Origin: Thermomicrobiaceae bacterium | GTDB taxonomy: Bacteria > Chloroflexota > Chloroflexia > Thermomicrobiales > Thermomicrobiaceae | NCBI GenBank assembly: GCA_025966355.1 | Contig: JAICWZ010000090.1 | Span: 1 to 7,346, forward strand | Length of the DNA: 7,346 nucleotides | Direction: 5' to 3' | Shown: positions 1-6,077 of the stretch, in pieces | Layout: every line of letters starts with the position of its first letter | Numbering within the stretch: the first letter of the stretch is position 1 | Position numbers and translations under genes: made by a program | The notes under the pieces: generated by a model | Database searches by the model: none | Told to the model about the DNA's origin: nothing | The model's input: the letters and a program-made list of their open reading frames with translations, nothing else

Positions 1-897
<897 letters not shown>

Positions 898-927
898 GCA
901 TTCCCAGTCATATCTAATGCAACGAAA

Positions 928-953
928 GGCGGCCGGGGATTCCCGGCCGCTTT
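928..953. terminator. Bidirectional hairpin terminator between clpX and the dinB-like gene
   Basis: A perfect 9-bp GC stem pairs GCGGCCGGG (929-937) with CCCGGCCGC (942-950) around the loop GATT. It is preceded by AAA and followed by TTT, so with G928 bulged out the stem can extend by three A-T pairs in either reading direction. It sits between two convergent genes, where a shared terminator is expected. The T run is short, so termination strength is uncertain. Confidence 0.8.
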
Positions 954-975
954 GATATTTACTGGCTGGCCGGCG

Positions 976-1410
976 TCAGCTTCGGATCGCGCGAATATCT
1001 GCGGCATGCTCGGCGTAGTGATCGAAGGTCGTTCCTGCAATGTCATCGCGCGTGGTAAGCAACGGAGTTATTTCAAGCGCCTGCATCAACTCGTCGTGGG
1101 TGTCGTTGAAGCGGGCCCGAATCTCATCGAGCGAGAGGCTCGACATCTCCATGGCGGCGATGAGATTGGCGGTCTCGAAGTCTTCTATCTCATCCGGCTC
1201 CTGACCGGCCTCGGCTGTCTTGATGCCGTCGAGCATGTGGCGTTCCCAGAACGTGATGTGCCCCATCACATCTTTGCCTGACCACTGACCGATCGTATTG
1301 GGCTTGACGAGATCCGCGTCCGACCGCGAGCGGATCGCCTTGAGCAAGTCAAGCCAGCTTCGGGAAACCTCCTGCAGAATGTCCAGGCGGTCTTCCTGAG
1401 TAATCGTCAT
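976..1410 (-). CDS. DinB/DfsB-family four-helix-bundle protein
   Basis: This is a 144-residue protein of the DinB/YfiT/DfsB superfamily: four-helix bundles that usually bind a metal through three histidines. Characterised relatives include bacillithiol and mycothiol transferases and maleylpyruvate isomerase, and most members have no known substrate. The family signature is visible as QWSGKDVMGHITFWERHM (residues 42-59), with candidate ligand H51. The C-terminal helix contains HYAEHAADIR (131-140), giving H131 and H135. Length is normal for the family. The ATG at 1410 is supported by a GGAAGGA site (1421-1427) 10 bases upstream. It is transcribed alone, convergent to clpX and divergent from the molybdopterin-binding gene. 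The family call is solid, but the reaction cannot be deduced. A ClbS/DfsB-like annotation would be equally acceptable. Confidence 0.85.
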   Translation of the reverse strand: MTITQEDRLDILQEVSRSWLDLLKAIRSRSDADLVKPNTIGQWSGKDVMGHITFWERHMLDGIKTAEAGQEPDEIEDFETANLIAAMEMSSLSLDEIRARFNDTHDELMQALEITPLLTTRDDIAGTTFDHYAEHAADIRAIRS

Positions 1411-1442
1411 CGTGAGATCGTCCTTCCCATCAACCGATTCGC

Positions 1443-1460
1443 CAGAGATTCTAACCTCTG
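1443..1460 (-). promoter_or_regulatory. Probable promoter of the dinB-like gene, with an overlapping inverted repeat
   Basis: On the - strand, TAGAAT (1453-1448) matches the sigma-70 -10 consensus at 5 of 6 positions and lies about 38 bases upstream of the start codon. The candidate -35, CTGGCG (1477-1472, 18-base spacer), is poor. The -10 falls inside an inverted repeat, CAGAG (1443-1447) and CTCTG (1456-1460) with 8 bases between, which could be an operator or chance. Confidence 0.35.
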
Positions 1461-1506
1461 TAACACACCTTCGCCAGTTTTGTGAAGCGATTCGCCGATG
1501 CTGGGT

Positions 1507-1512
1507 TAGACT
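1507..1512 (+). promoter_or_regulatory. Possible -10 element for the molybdopterin-binding gene
   Basis: TAGACT matches 4 of 6 bases of the -10 consensus and lies about 38 bases before the preferred ATG at 1550. The only TTG-type hexamer upstream, TTGTGA (1480-1485), is separated by 21 bases, which is too long for a standard promoter. A promoter is expected in this divergent gap, but this exact element is a weak assignment. Confidence 0.25.
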
Positions 1513-1539
1513 AGAAGCGGTTGAACACTGTCAGGGATC

Positions 1540-1543
1540 GGAG
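1540..1543 (+). promoter_or_regulatory. Shine-Dalgarno site deciding the start of the MoeA-like gene
   Basis: GGAG lies six bases before ATG 1550. The alternative start, GTG 1412, sits two bases upstream of the divergent dinB-like start codon, so a transcript beginning in the intergenic promoter region would not include it. Confidence 0.55.
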
Positions 1544-1549
1544 ACAGAG

Positions 1550-2590
1550 ATGCGGGCCCATAGTTTACCGGCAGAAGAGGTCGCACGACAGCGCCGCGTT
1601 GGTTGGGTCGCGGCCGAGGATATTCGGAACACGGCAGGTAAGCGGATCATCAAGAAGGGCCAGATTCTGGATGATGACGCGCTCGAGCTGCTTGAGACGG
1701 CCGGCGATACCGAAATCCACGTCGTCGAGCCGTTTGACGAGGATATGCATGAAGACGAGGCCGGGCGTCGGGTGGCCGAAGCCGTGGCCGGTGACGGCGT
1801 GCGCATCAAGGGGCCGGCGCAAAGTCGATACCACCTGATCGCCGACCGGAAGGGCGTCCTGGAGATCGATCAGGAATTGGTGCTCGCGCTGAATCGCATC
1901 GAGAGCATGGCCGTTTTCACGCATCTCAATCGGCTCGCCGTACTTCCCGGCAAGATCATCGCCGGCGTCAAGGTGACACCACTCACGGTGCCGCGTGTCA
2001 ACGTCGAAGCTGCGGAAGATCTCGTGGCGCGGAACGGCGGGTCGGCATTACGGATCGTGCCCTTCCAGCCGATGCGCGTGGGTGTTATCGCGACAGAGGG
2101 GCTGTCGGATAAGCTGCGCGAGCGTTTTGAGCGCAGCATCTATCAGAAGATGCGCTGGTATGGCTCGACGGTTGGCGAAATTCGCTTCGTCGCTGCCGAG
2201 GTCGGCGCGGTCGTCGCCGCGATGCGCGATCTCTTGCCCGAGACCGACATCTTACTGATCGCCGGCGGCAATACGATCGATCCGCTCGATCCGGCCTACC
2301 TCGCGCTCGGCGAAACCGAAGGTCGGATGATCCATTTCGGCGCACCGTCGCACCCGGGGAGCATGTTCTGGCTCGCTGAGGTCGGGCGAGTACCGGTTTT
2401 CAATCTGGCATCCTGTTCGATGTATTCGATGTCAACCTTTGCCGATATGGTGTTGCCGCTCGTGATGACCGGGCAGCGCGTGACAGAGGAGGATATCGAT
2501 CAGTTCGGTTATGGTGGTTTGCTCGATCGGGAGATGCATTTCCGGTTTCCGCCGTACGACCAGGACGTGAGCGATGAGGAAAACGAATAG
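1550..2590 (+). CDS. Molybdopterin-binding protein, MoeA-like
   Basis: This 346-residue protein carries a MoCF-biosynthesis (MoeA/MogA-type) domain that binds molybdopterin or molybdenum cofactor. Residues 17-60 form an N-terminal segment (VGWVAAEDI, then KKGQILDDDALELLE). A middle part reads KIIAGVKVTPLTVPRVNVEAAE (from about 135). The cofactor-binding core follows: GVIATEG (178-184), AGGNTIDPLDP (238-248, the counterpart of the MoeA GG loop) and GAPSHPGS (264-271, in place of the MoeA GxPGNP loop). Residues 319-337 end in a conserved-looking DREMHFRFPPYD. The frame is open back to GTG 1412, but I prefer ATG 1550. It has a GGAG site (1540-1543) six bases upstream, and the extra 46 residues would overlay the divergent promoter region and resemble no domain. 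The protein is more like cofactor-handling proteins near xanthine dehydrogenase-class genes than a housekeeping MoeA. It is probably co-transcribed with the amidohydrolase 35 bases downstream. Confidence 0.82.
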   Translation: MRAHSLPAEEVARQRRVGWVAAEDIRNTAGKRIIKKGQILDDDALELLETAGDTEIHVVEPFDEDMHEDEAGRRVAEAVAGDGVRIKGPAQSRYHLIADRKGVLEIDQELVLALNRIESMAVFTHLNRLAVLPGKIIAGVKVTPLTVPRVNVEAAEDLVARNGGSALRIVPFQPMRVGVIATEGLSDKLRERFERSIYQKMRWYGSTVGEIRFVAAEVGAVVAAMRDLLPETDILLIAGGNTIDPLDPAYLALGETEGRMIHFGAPSHPGSMFWLAEVGRVPVFNLASCSMYSMSTFADMVLPLVMTGQRVTEEDIDQFGYGGLLDREMHFRFPPYDQDVSDEENE

Positions 2591-2625
2591 ACAACTCGAC
2601 AGCGCGGGAAGAGAGGAGCGATCGA

Positions 2626-4008
2626 ATGGAGAAGCGAACGGTTATTCGCGGCGGGGTGCTGGGCATGGAGACCGGTCCGCTGCGTGCCGATCTCGTCATC
2701 GACGGCGATCGAATCAGCGCGATTACGCTCGACGGTAGTGAGTATGACGCCGACGAAGTCATCGATGCGTCCGGCAAGTTCGTCGTACCGGCCGGTGTCG
2801 ATGTCCATACCCACTTCAAGGAGCCGGCTGAACCGCTGACCGAGGGTTTCTATACCGGCTCGCTCGGGGCGATCGCCGGTGGGATCGGCACGGTCGTCGA
2901 GATGCCGCAGGCGACGCCGACGTCGAGCGAGGGCGCGCACATCAAGGAGAAGATCAAGGTCGGATCGGCGGAATCGATCGTCGATTTCGGACTCTGGGGC
3001 GCGGCGATCAATCAGGGTCTCGACAAGATCGACGAGATGATCGACGCCGGCGTCGTCGGCATCAAGTCGTTCATGGCCGGTTCCAGCCCCGGCTTCCCGG
3101 CCGCGACCGACACGACGCTCTTCGAGGTCTTCACGCACCTGACCCAGTACGGCATCCCCTACGGCCTGCACGCCGAGAATGATCAGATGCTGTTGGAGGG
3201 GATTCGTCGGATGCAGGCGGCCGGCCGCAAGGATCCGCTGGCACATGCCGAATCGCGCCCGCCGGTCGTCGAAGAGGAAGCGATCAATCGAGCGATCTTC
3301 TTCGCCGAACAGACTGGCGGCCAGGCGTATATCTGCCATACGACGACCGCGCGCGGCTTCGAGATGATCCGTGCGGCGCAGGATCGCGGGGTCAACGTCT
3401 TTGGGGAAACCTGCCCGCAATATCTCGTGCTCGATGAGGATGATCTGGTCGCGCTCGGCCCCTTCGCGCGCTGCGCGCCGGCCATCCGCAGTCGTGAGGA
3501 GGTCGAGCAACTCTGGGACTACGTCGCCGACGGCACCGTTGACGTCATCTCGTCCGACCACTGCGGCTACACGATCGAGAGCAAGGAAGCCGGGCTGGAT
3601 GATATCTGGCAGGCGCCGCTCGGGCTTTCCGGTGTGCAGACGATGTATCCGTCGGTCTTCGATGAGATGCTCAACAAGCGCGGGCTGGAGATCTCCGATT
3701 TCGTGCGCCTGACCGCCGCGAATCCGGCACGGATCTTCGGCTTCTACCCGCGCAAAGGTTCGCTGATGATCGGATCCGACGCCGATATCGCCATCTACGA
3801 CCCGGACGATCTCTGGACCGTCACCGGTGACGAGATGCTGCACCGCAATAAATGGACGCCGATGGAAGGCCGCGAGATTCAGGGCCGTGTCGTGCGCACG
3901 ATCATCCGCGGCAACACCGTCTACACCTTCGACGGCGAGCCGAAGATCTTCGCCGAACGCGGCAGCGGCCGCTTTTTGACGCGAGATTACGGGATGCTAG
4001 GGGAGTAG
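2626..4008 (+). CDS. Cyclic amidohydrolase (allantoinase / dihydroorotase / hydantoinase superfamily)
   Basis: A 460-residue cytoplasmic metallohydrolase of the superfamily that opens cyclic amides such as allantoin, dihydroorotate and hydantoins at a binuclear metal centre. All expected ligands are visible: H61 and H63 in DVHTHFKEP, K147 in GIKSF (the carboxylated lysine), H182 in LHAEN, H238 in CHTTT, and D311 in SSDHCG. Also present are SRPPVVEEEAI (210-220), GETCPQYLVL (260-269) and a C-terminal beta-sandwich stretch with GSDADIAIYDP (383-393) and RVVRTIIRGNTVY (421-433). Length and the SRP, CPQYL and R-C-x-P-x-I-R (282-288) features fit allantoinase-type enzymes or long dihydroorotases better than a pyrimidine-operon PyrC. 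No pyr gene is nearby. ATG 2626 has an AGGAG site (2614-2618) seven bases upstream. The gene follows the MoeA-like gene by 35 bases. Superfamily is certain, substrate is not. Confidence 0.9.
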   Translation: MEKRTVIRGGVLGMETGPLRADLVIDGDRISAITLDGSEYDADEVIDASGKFVVPAGVDVHTHFKEPAEPLTEGFYTGSLGAIAGGIGTVVEMPQATPTSSEGAHIKEKIKVGSAESIVDFGLWGAAINQGLDKIDEMIDAGVVGIKSFMAGSSPGFPAATDTTLFEVFTHLTQYGIPYGLHAENDQMLLEGIRRMQAAGRKDPLAHAESRPPVVEEEAINRAIFFAEQTGGQAYICHTTTARGFEMIRAAQDRGVNVFGETCPQYLVLDEDDLVALGPFARCAPAIRSREEVEQLWDYVADGTVDVISSDHCGYTIESKEAGLDDIWQAPLGLSGVQTMYPSVFDEMLNKRGLEISDFVRLTAANPARIFGFYPRKGSLMIGSDADIAIYDPDDLWTVTGDEMLHRNKWTPMEGREIQGRVVRTIIRGNTVYTFDGEPKIFAERGSGRFLTRDYGMLGE

Positions 4009-4016
4009 GAAGCCGG

Positions 4017-4042
4017 CGGGCGAGCGGCCGACCGCTCGCCCG
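4017..4042. terminator. Strong hairpin terminator between convergent genes
   Basis: An 11-bp perfect stem pairs CGGGCGAGCGG (4017-4027) with CCGCTCGCCCG (4032-4042) around the loop CCGA. It starts 8 bases after the amidohydrolase stop and ends 11 bases before the stop of the convergent peptidase gene. The following TATTTCTATCTC is pyrimidine-rich but has no long T run on the + side, and there is no T run on the - side. Confidence 0.72.
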
Positions 4043-4053
4043 TATTTCTATCT

Positions 4054-4758
4054 CTATCCTCGGCGGTTCATGCCGCTGACGATGCTGAGCCAGTAGAGGA
4101 GTTGCATCAGGGCGGCGACGAAGCCGGCGACGTAGGTGAGCGCGGCCGCGTCGAGCACCTGGCGATTCTGGTCCGCTTCGGTGCGATCGACGATGCCCAT
4201 TGTCGTAAGCAGGTTCATCGCACGGGCGCTGGCGTTGAATTCGACCGGCAGCGTGATTAACGCGAAGAGTGTGCCGGCCGCGAAGAAGGCGATACCGAGC
4301 CAGGCGAGCTGCGTGAGCTGAATGAAGATCCCGGCGATGATCATGATCCAGCCAATATTCGAGCCCAACGAGGCGACCGGCGCCAATGCCGAACGGATTT
4401 GCAGCGGGACATAGCCGTGCTGCTGCTGGATGGCGTGGCCGGTTTCATGCGCGGCAATACCGAGCGCGGCGACCGATCGGCTCATGTAGACGTTGCGCGA
4501 AAGACGCATCGTCCGCGAGCGTGGATCGTAATGGTCGGTCAATTCGCCGTCGATCATCTCGACCGGGATATCGCGCAGCCCGTTCGCGTCGAGCAGGGCG
4601 CGCGCGACCTCGGCGCCACTCATTCCCCGCTGATTCGGCACCTTGCTGAATTTTTTGTACGTCGACTTCACCCGCCACTGTGCATAGAAGAGGAAGAGCA
4701 TTGGGGGGATGATGAAGAGTAAATATGTTGAGCTGAACAGCCCTGAACCGTAGAACAT
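4054..4758 (-). CDS. YugP-type membrane zinc metallopeptidase
   Basis: A membrane-embedded neutral zinc peptidase of the YugP (Zn_peptidase_2) family, presumably degrading membrane or membrane-proximal proteins; physiological substrates are poorly known. With the start used here it has 234 residues. A first transmembrane segment (about 9-26) is followed by QWRVKSTYKKFSKV, a family hallmark, and then by the zinc motif HETGH (104-108). Three further hydrophobic segments (about 130-147, 152-169, 206-225) surround LPVEFNASARA, whose Glu (173) is the likely third ligand. The C-terminal ALTYVAGFVAALMQLLYWL is typical of the family. The frame extends to GTG 4824, adding 22 hydrophilic residues. ATG 4758 is preferred because family members normally begin just before the first membrane helix, and an AGG lies eight bases upstream. 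It is a single gene, divergent from the prenyl synthase. Confidence 0.9.
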   Translation of the reverse strand: MFYGSGLFSSTYLLFIIPPMLFLFYAQWRVKSTYKKFSKVPNQRGMSGAEVARALLDANGLRDIPVEMIDGELTDHYDPRSRTMRLSRNVYMSRSVAALGIAAHETGHAIQQQHGYVPLQIRSALAPVASLGSNIGWIMIIAGIFIQLTQLAWLGIAFFAAGTLFALITLPVEFNASARAMNLLTTMGIVDRTEADQNRQVLDAAALTYVAGFVAALMQLLYWLSIVSGMNRRG

Positions 4759-4826
4759 TCTGTTTACCTGTGCTTTCGCGTCGCGGCTCGCCGTGGCGCT
4801 GGGGTTGTCATCGATGTCCAGCACCG

Positions 4827-4840
4827 GTCCCCCACGGGAC
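4827..4840. repeat. Short inverted repeat in the peptidase 5' region
   Basis: GTCCC (4827-4831) and GGGAC (4836-4840) are separated by CCAC. If transcription runs toward the peptidase, this would fold as a small hairpin just ahead of the alternative GTG start at 4824. In GC-rich DNA such a repeat may arise by chance. Confidence 0.3.
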
Positions 4841-4873
4841 GCGGGTCAAGCCTGCGCCTGATGGAGGATCGGA

Positions 4874-4889
4874 CGGGTCACTGGACCCG
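4874..4889. repeat. Palindrome overlapping a candidate -35 in the divergent region
   Basis: CGGGTC (4874-4879) and GACCCG (4884-4889) form a perfect inverted repeat with a 4-base centre, ACTG. It overlaps TGGACC (4882-4887), the best -35-like hexamer for the TATAGT promoter. The placement fits a repressor operator, but no regulator gene is present in the window to pair with it. Confidence 0.35.
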
Positions 4890-4912
4890 GATATTTCCGA
4901 TCATGCTATAGT
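4882..4912 (+). promoter_or_regulatory. Candidate sigma-70-type promoter for the polyprenyl synthase
   Basis: TATAGT (4907-4912) is a 5-of-6 match to the -10 consensus. It is preceded by TGC, making an extended -10, so a weak -35 would suffice. TGGACC (4882-4887) is a 4-of-6 -35 with a 19-base spacer. The predicted transcript would carry a leader of about 90 bases. The same AT-rich patch reads TACTAT on the opposite strand (4913-4908) and could serve the divergent peptidase gene. Confidence 0.5.
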
Positions 4913-4923
4913 ATGCCGGAATC

Positions 4924-4936
4924 GCGGGCAGCCCGC
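4924..4936. repeat. Palindrome just downstream of the predicted transcription start
   Basis: GCGGGC (4924-4929) and GCCCGC (4931-4936) are perfect inverted repeats about a single A. It lies 12 bases past the TATAGT element, so it would sit at the very 5' end of the prenyl synthase transcript as a 5-bp hairpin or act as a protein-binding site. Confidence 0.3.
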
Positions 4937-4957
4937 AATCACGGACGCCCAAACGAC

Positions 4958-4986
4958 TTGACAGAAATGAGCCATCCACGGATCAC
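4958..4986 (+). promoter_or_regulatory. Alternative promoter close to the polyprenyl synthase start
   Basis: TTGACA (4958-4963) is a perfect -35 hexamer. At 17 bases spacing lies GATCAC (4981-4986), only a 3-of-6 -10. A transcript from here would start around 4993, giving a leader of about 15 bases. That would fit the absence of a convincing Shine-Dalgarno site before the start codon. The weak -10 keeps this tentative. Confidence 0.28.
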
Positions 4987-5007
4987 ATAGCGCGTGTCGA
5001 ACAGGTG

Positions 5008-6015
5008 ATGCAAACGGTGATTGCTCGGGCCGAGCAGTCGACGGCAGACCGCCTGAACACGCGGGATCTGCCGCTCTACGGCATGATTCGCTACCACCTC
5101 GGCTGGGCCGACGAACAGTTCCAACCGGCCAGCTTCGACGCCGGTAAACGGATACGGCCGTTCATCTGCCTGCACGCCTGCGCGGCTGTTTGTGGCGACG
5201 CTGAACCGGCACTCGATATCGCCGCTGCCATCGAGATTCTCCACAATTTCACGCTCGTTCATGACGATATTCAGGACCAAAGCGAAACCCGCCGCCACCG
5301 TCCGACGGTCTGGTCGCTCTGGGGTGCGAGTCAGGCGATCAACGCCGGCGACGCGATGTTCGCGCTCGGCCAGTTCGCCGCGCTCCGCATTCTCGATCGC
5401 GAGCTTCCGGTCGAACGATCAGCGCCGGTGCTACGTGGGTACAACGAGGTTGCGTTGCACATCGTCGAGGGCCAGGTGCTCGATCTCGGCTTCGAGGAGC
5501 GCTGGAATATCTCCACGAGGGAGTATTTGGAGATGATTCGTGGCAAGTCAGCCGCGATCGTCGCCTACGCCGCCTGGGCGGGCGCGATCCTCGGGGGCGC
5601 CGATTTCGCCGTCGCTGAGCGGTTGCGACGCTTTGGTGAGACGCTCGGCCTTGGGGTCCAGATCCGCGACGACGTACTCGGTATTTGGGGCGAAACGGCC
5701 GTTACCGGTAAGCGCAAGGGCGACGACATTCGCCGCCGCAAAAAGTCGCTCCCGATCATCACACTCGCCGCCGCGGCCGCGCCCGATGAAGCGGTTCGAC
5801 TGCGTGAGATTTACCGCCGGCCGGAGATCAGCGAAGCGGAACTCGCATGGATCATGGAGTTGCTGCGGCGCTACGAGGTCGAAGATCAGTTACAGGCGGT
5901 CGTTAACGATTACCACGATCGCGCACGGCAACTGATCGAAGACGCGGTCCCCGACAACTCGTCACGACACGCGCTTCTCGATCTCCTGCAACGCCTTTCG
6001 TCACGCACATTTTGA
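5008..6015 (+). CDS. Polyprenyl diphosphate synthase (short-chain, FPP/GGPP type)
   Basis: A 335-residue trans-prenyltransferase that condenses isopentenyl diphosphate with allylic diphosphates for quinone, carotenoid or membrane isoprenoids. Visible motifs (numbering from ATG 5008) are GKRIRP (46-51) for diphosphate binding; the first aspartate-rich motif DDIQD (86-90) followed by RRHRPTVW; and GKSAAIVAYAA (179-189). The second aspartate motif is RDDVLGIWGE, with Asp 221 and 222 and Gly where the third Asp usually is, then TGKRKGDDIRRRKKSLP. DDxxG is usual in one actinobacterial/Chloroflexota subgroup. The fifth residue before the first motif is Phe (81), which in archaeal-type synthases limits the product to about C20. 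GTG 5005 immediately precedes ATG 5008 and either could be used; AGG at 5003-5005 is too close to act as a ribosome site for ATG 5008. It stands alone in its orientation. The family is certain; the product length is inferred. Confidence 0.93.
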   Translation: MQTVIARAEQSTADRLNTRDLPLYGMIRYHLGWADEQFQPASFDAGKRIRPFICLHACAAVCGDAEPALDIAAAIEILHNFTLVHDDIQDQSETRRHRPTVWSLWGASQAINAGDAMFALGQFAALRILDRELPVERSAPVLRGYNEVALHIVEGQVLDLGFEERWNISTREYLEMIRGKSAAIVAYAAWAGAILGGADFAVAERLRRFGETLGLGVQIRDDVLGIWGETAVTGKRKGDDIRRRKKSLPIITLAAAAAPDEAVRLREIYRRPEISEAELAWIMELLRRYEVEDQLQAVVNDYHDRARQLIEDAVPDNSSRHALLDLLQRLSSRTF

Positions 6016-6033
6016 ACGACGGTATGTCGTACG

Positions 6034-6053
6034 GGCAGCCCCTTGTGGCTGCC
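6034..6053. terminator. Hairpin between convergent polyprenyl synthase and DUF1786 genes
   Basis: GGCAGCC (6034-6040) and GGCTGCC (6047-6053) form a perfect 7-bp stem with a 6-base loop, CCTTGT. It lies in the 62-base gap between two convergent stop codons. Neither side carries a T run, so it may act as a transcript-end stabiliser or a Rho-assisted end rather than a classic terminator. Confidence 0.5.
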
Positions 6054-6077
6054 ACCCCCGACCAGTTGGCGTTTCCG

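Noticed and set aside
952..1281. 109-codon + strand frame in the dinB-like region
   Set aside because: It begins within the terminator hairpin and is antisense to a gene with clear DinB-family motifs.
1412..1549. 46-codon N-terminal extension of the MoeA-like gene from GTG 1412
   Set aside because: It overlies the divergent promoter region, resembles no domain, and ATG 1550 has a well-placed GGAG site.
2509..3843. 444-codon open frame on the - strand opposite the amidohydrolase
   Set aside because: It is wholly antisense to a gene with an intact catalytic site, its product is Arg/Asp-rich low-complexity-like sequence with no recognisable motif, and it is explained by the codon bias of GC-rich coding DNA.
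4759..4824. 22-residue N-terminal extension of the YugP-type peptidase from GTG 4824
   Set aside because: Family members normally begin right before the first membrane helix and the extra residues are hydrophilic and featureless. It cannot be fully excluded because a G-rich stretch lies just upstream of this GTG.
4827..4936. Possible riboswitch or T-box leader before the prenyl synthase or peptidase
   Set aside because: The hairpins are short and unconnected, and no T-box sequence or known riboswitch core is recognisable. Palindromic operators are the simpler reading.
4967..4990. Seven-codon mini-frame (ATG to TAG) upstream of the prenyl synthase, considered as a leader peptide
   Set aside because: It has no ribosome site, no run of regulatory codons and no attenuator hairpin after it.
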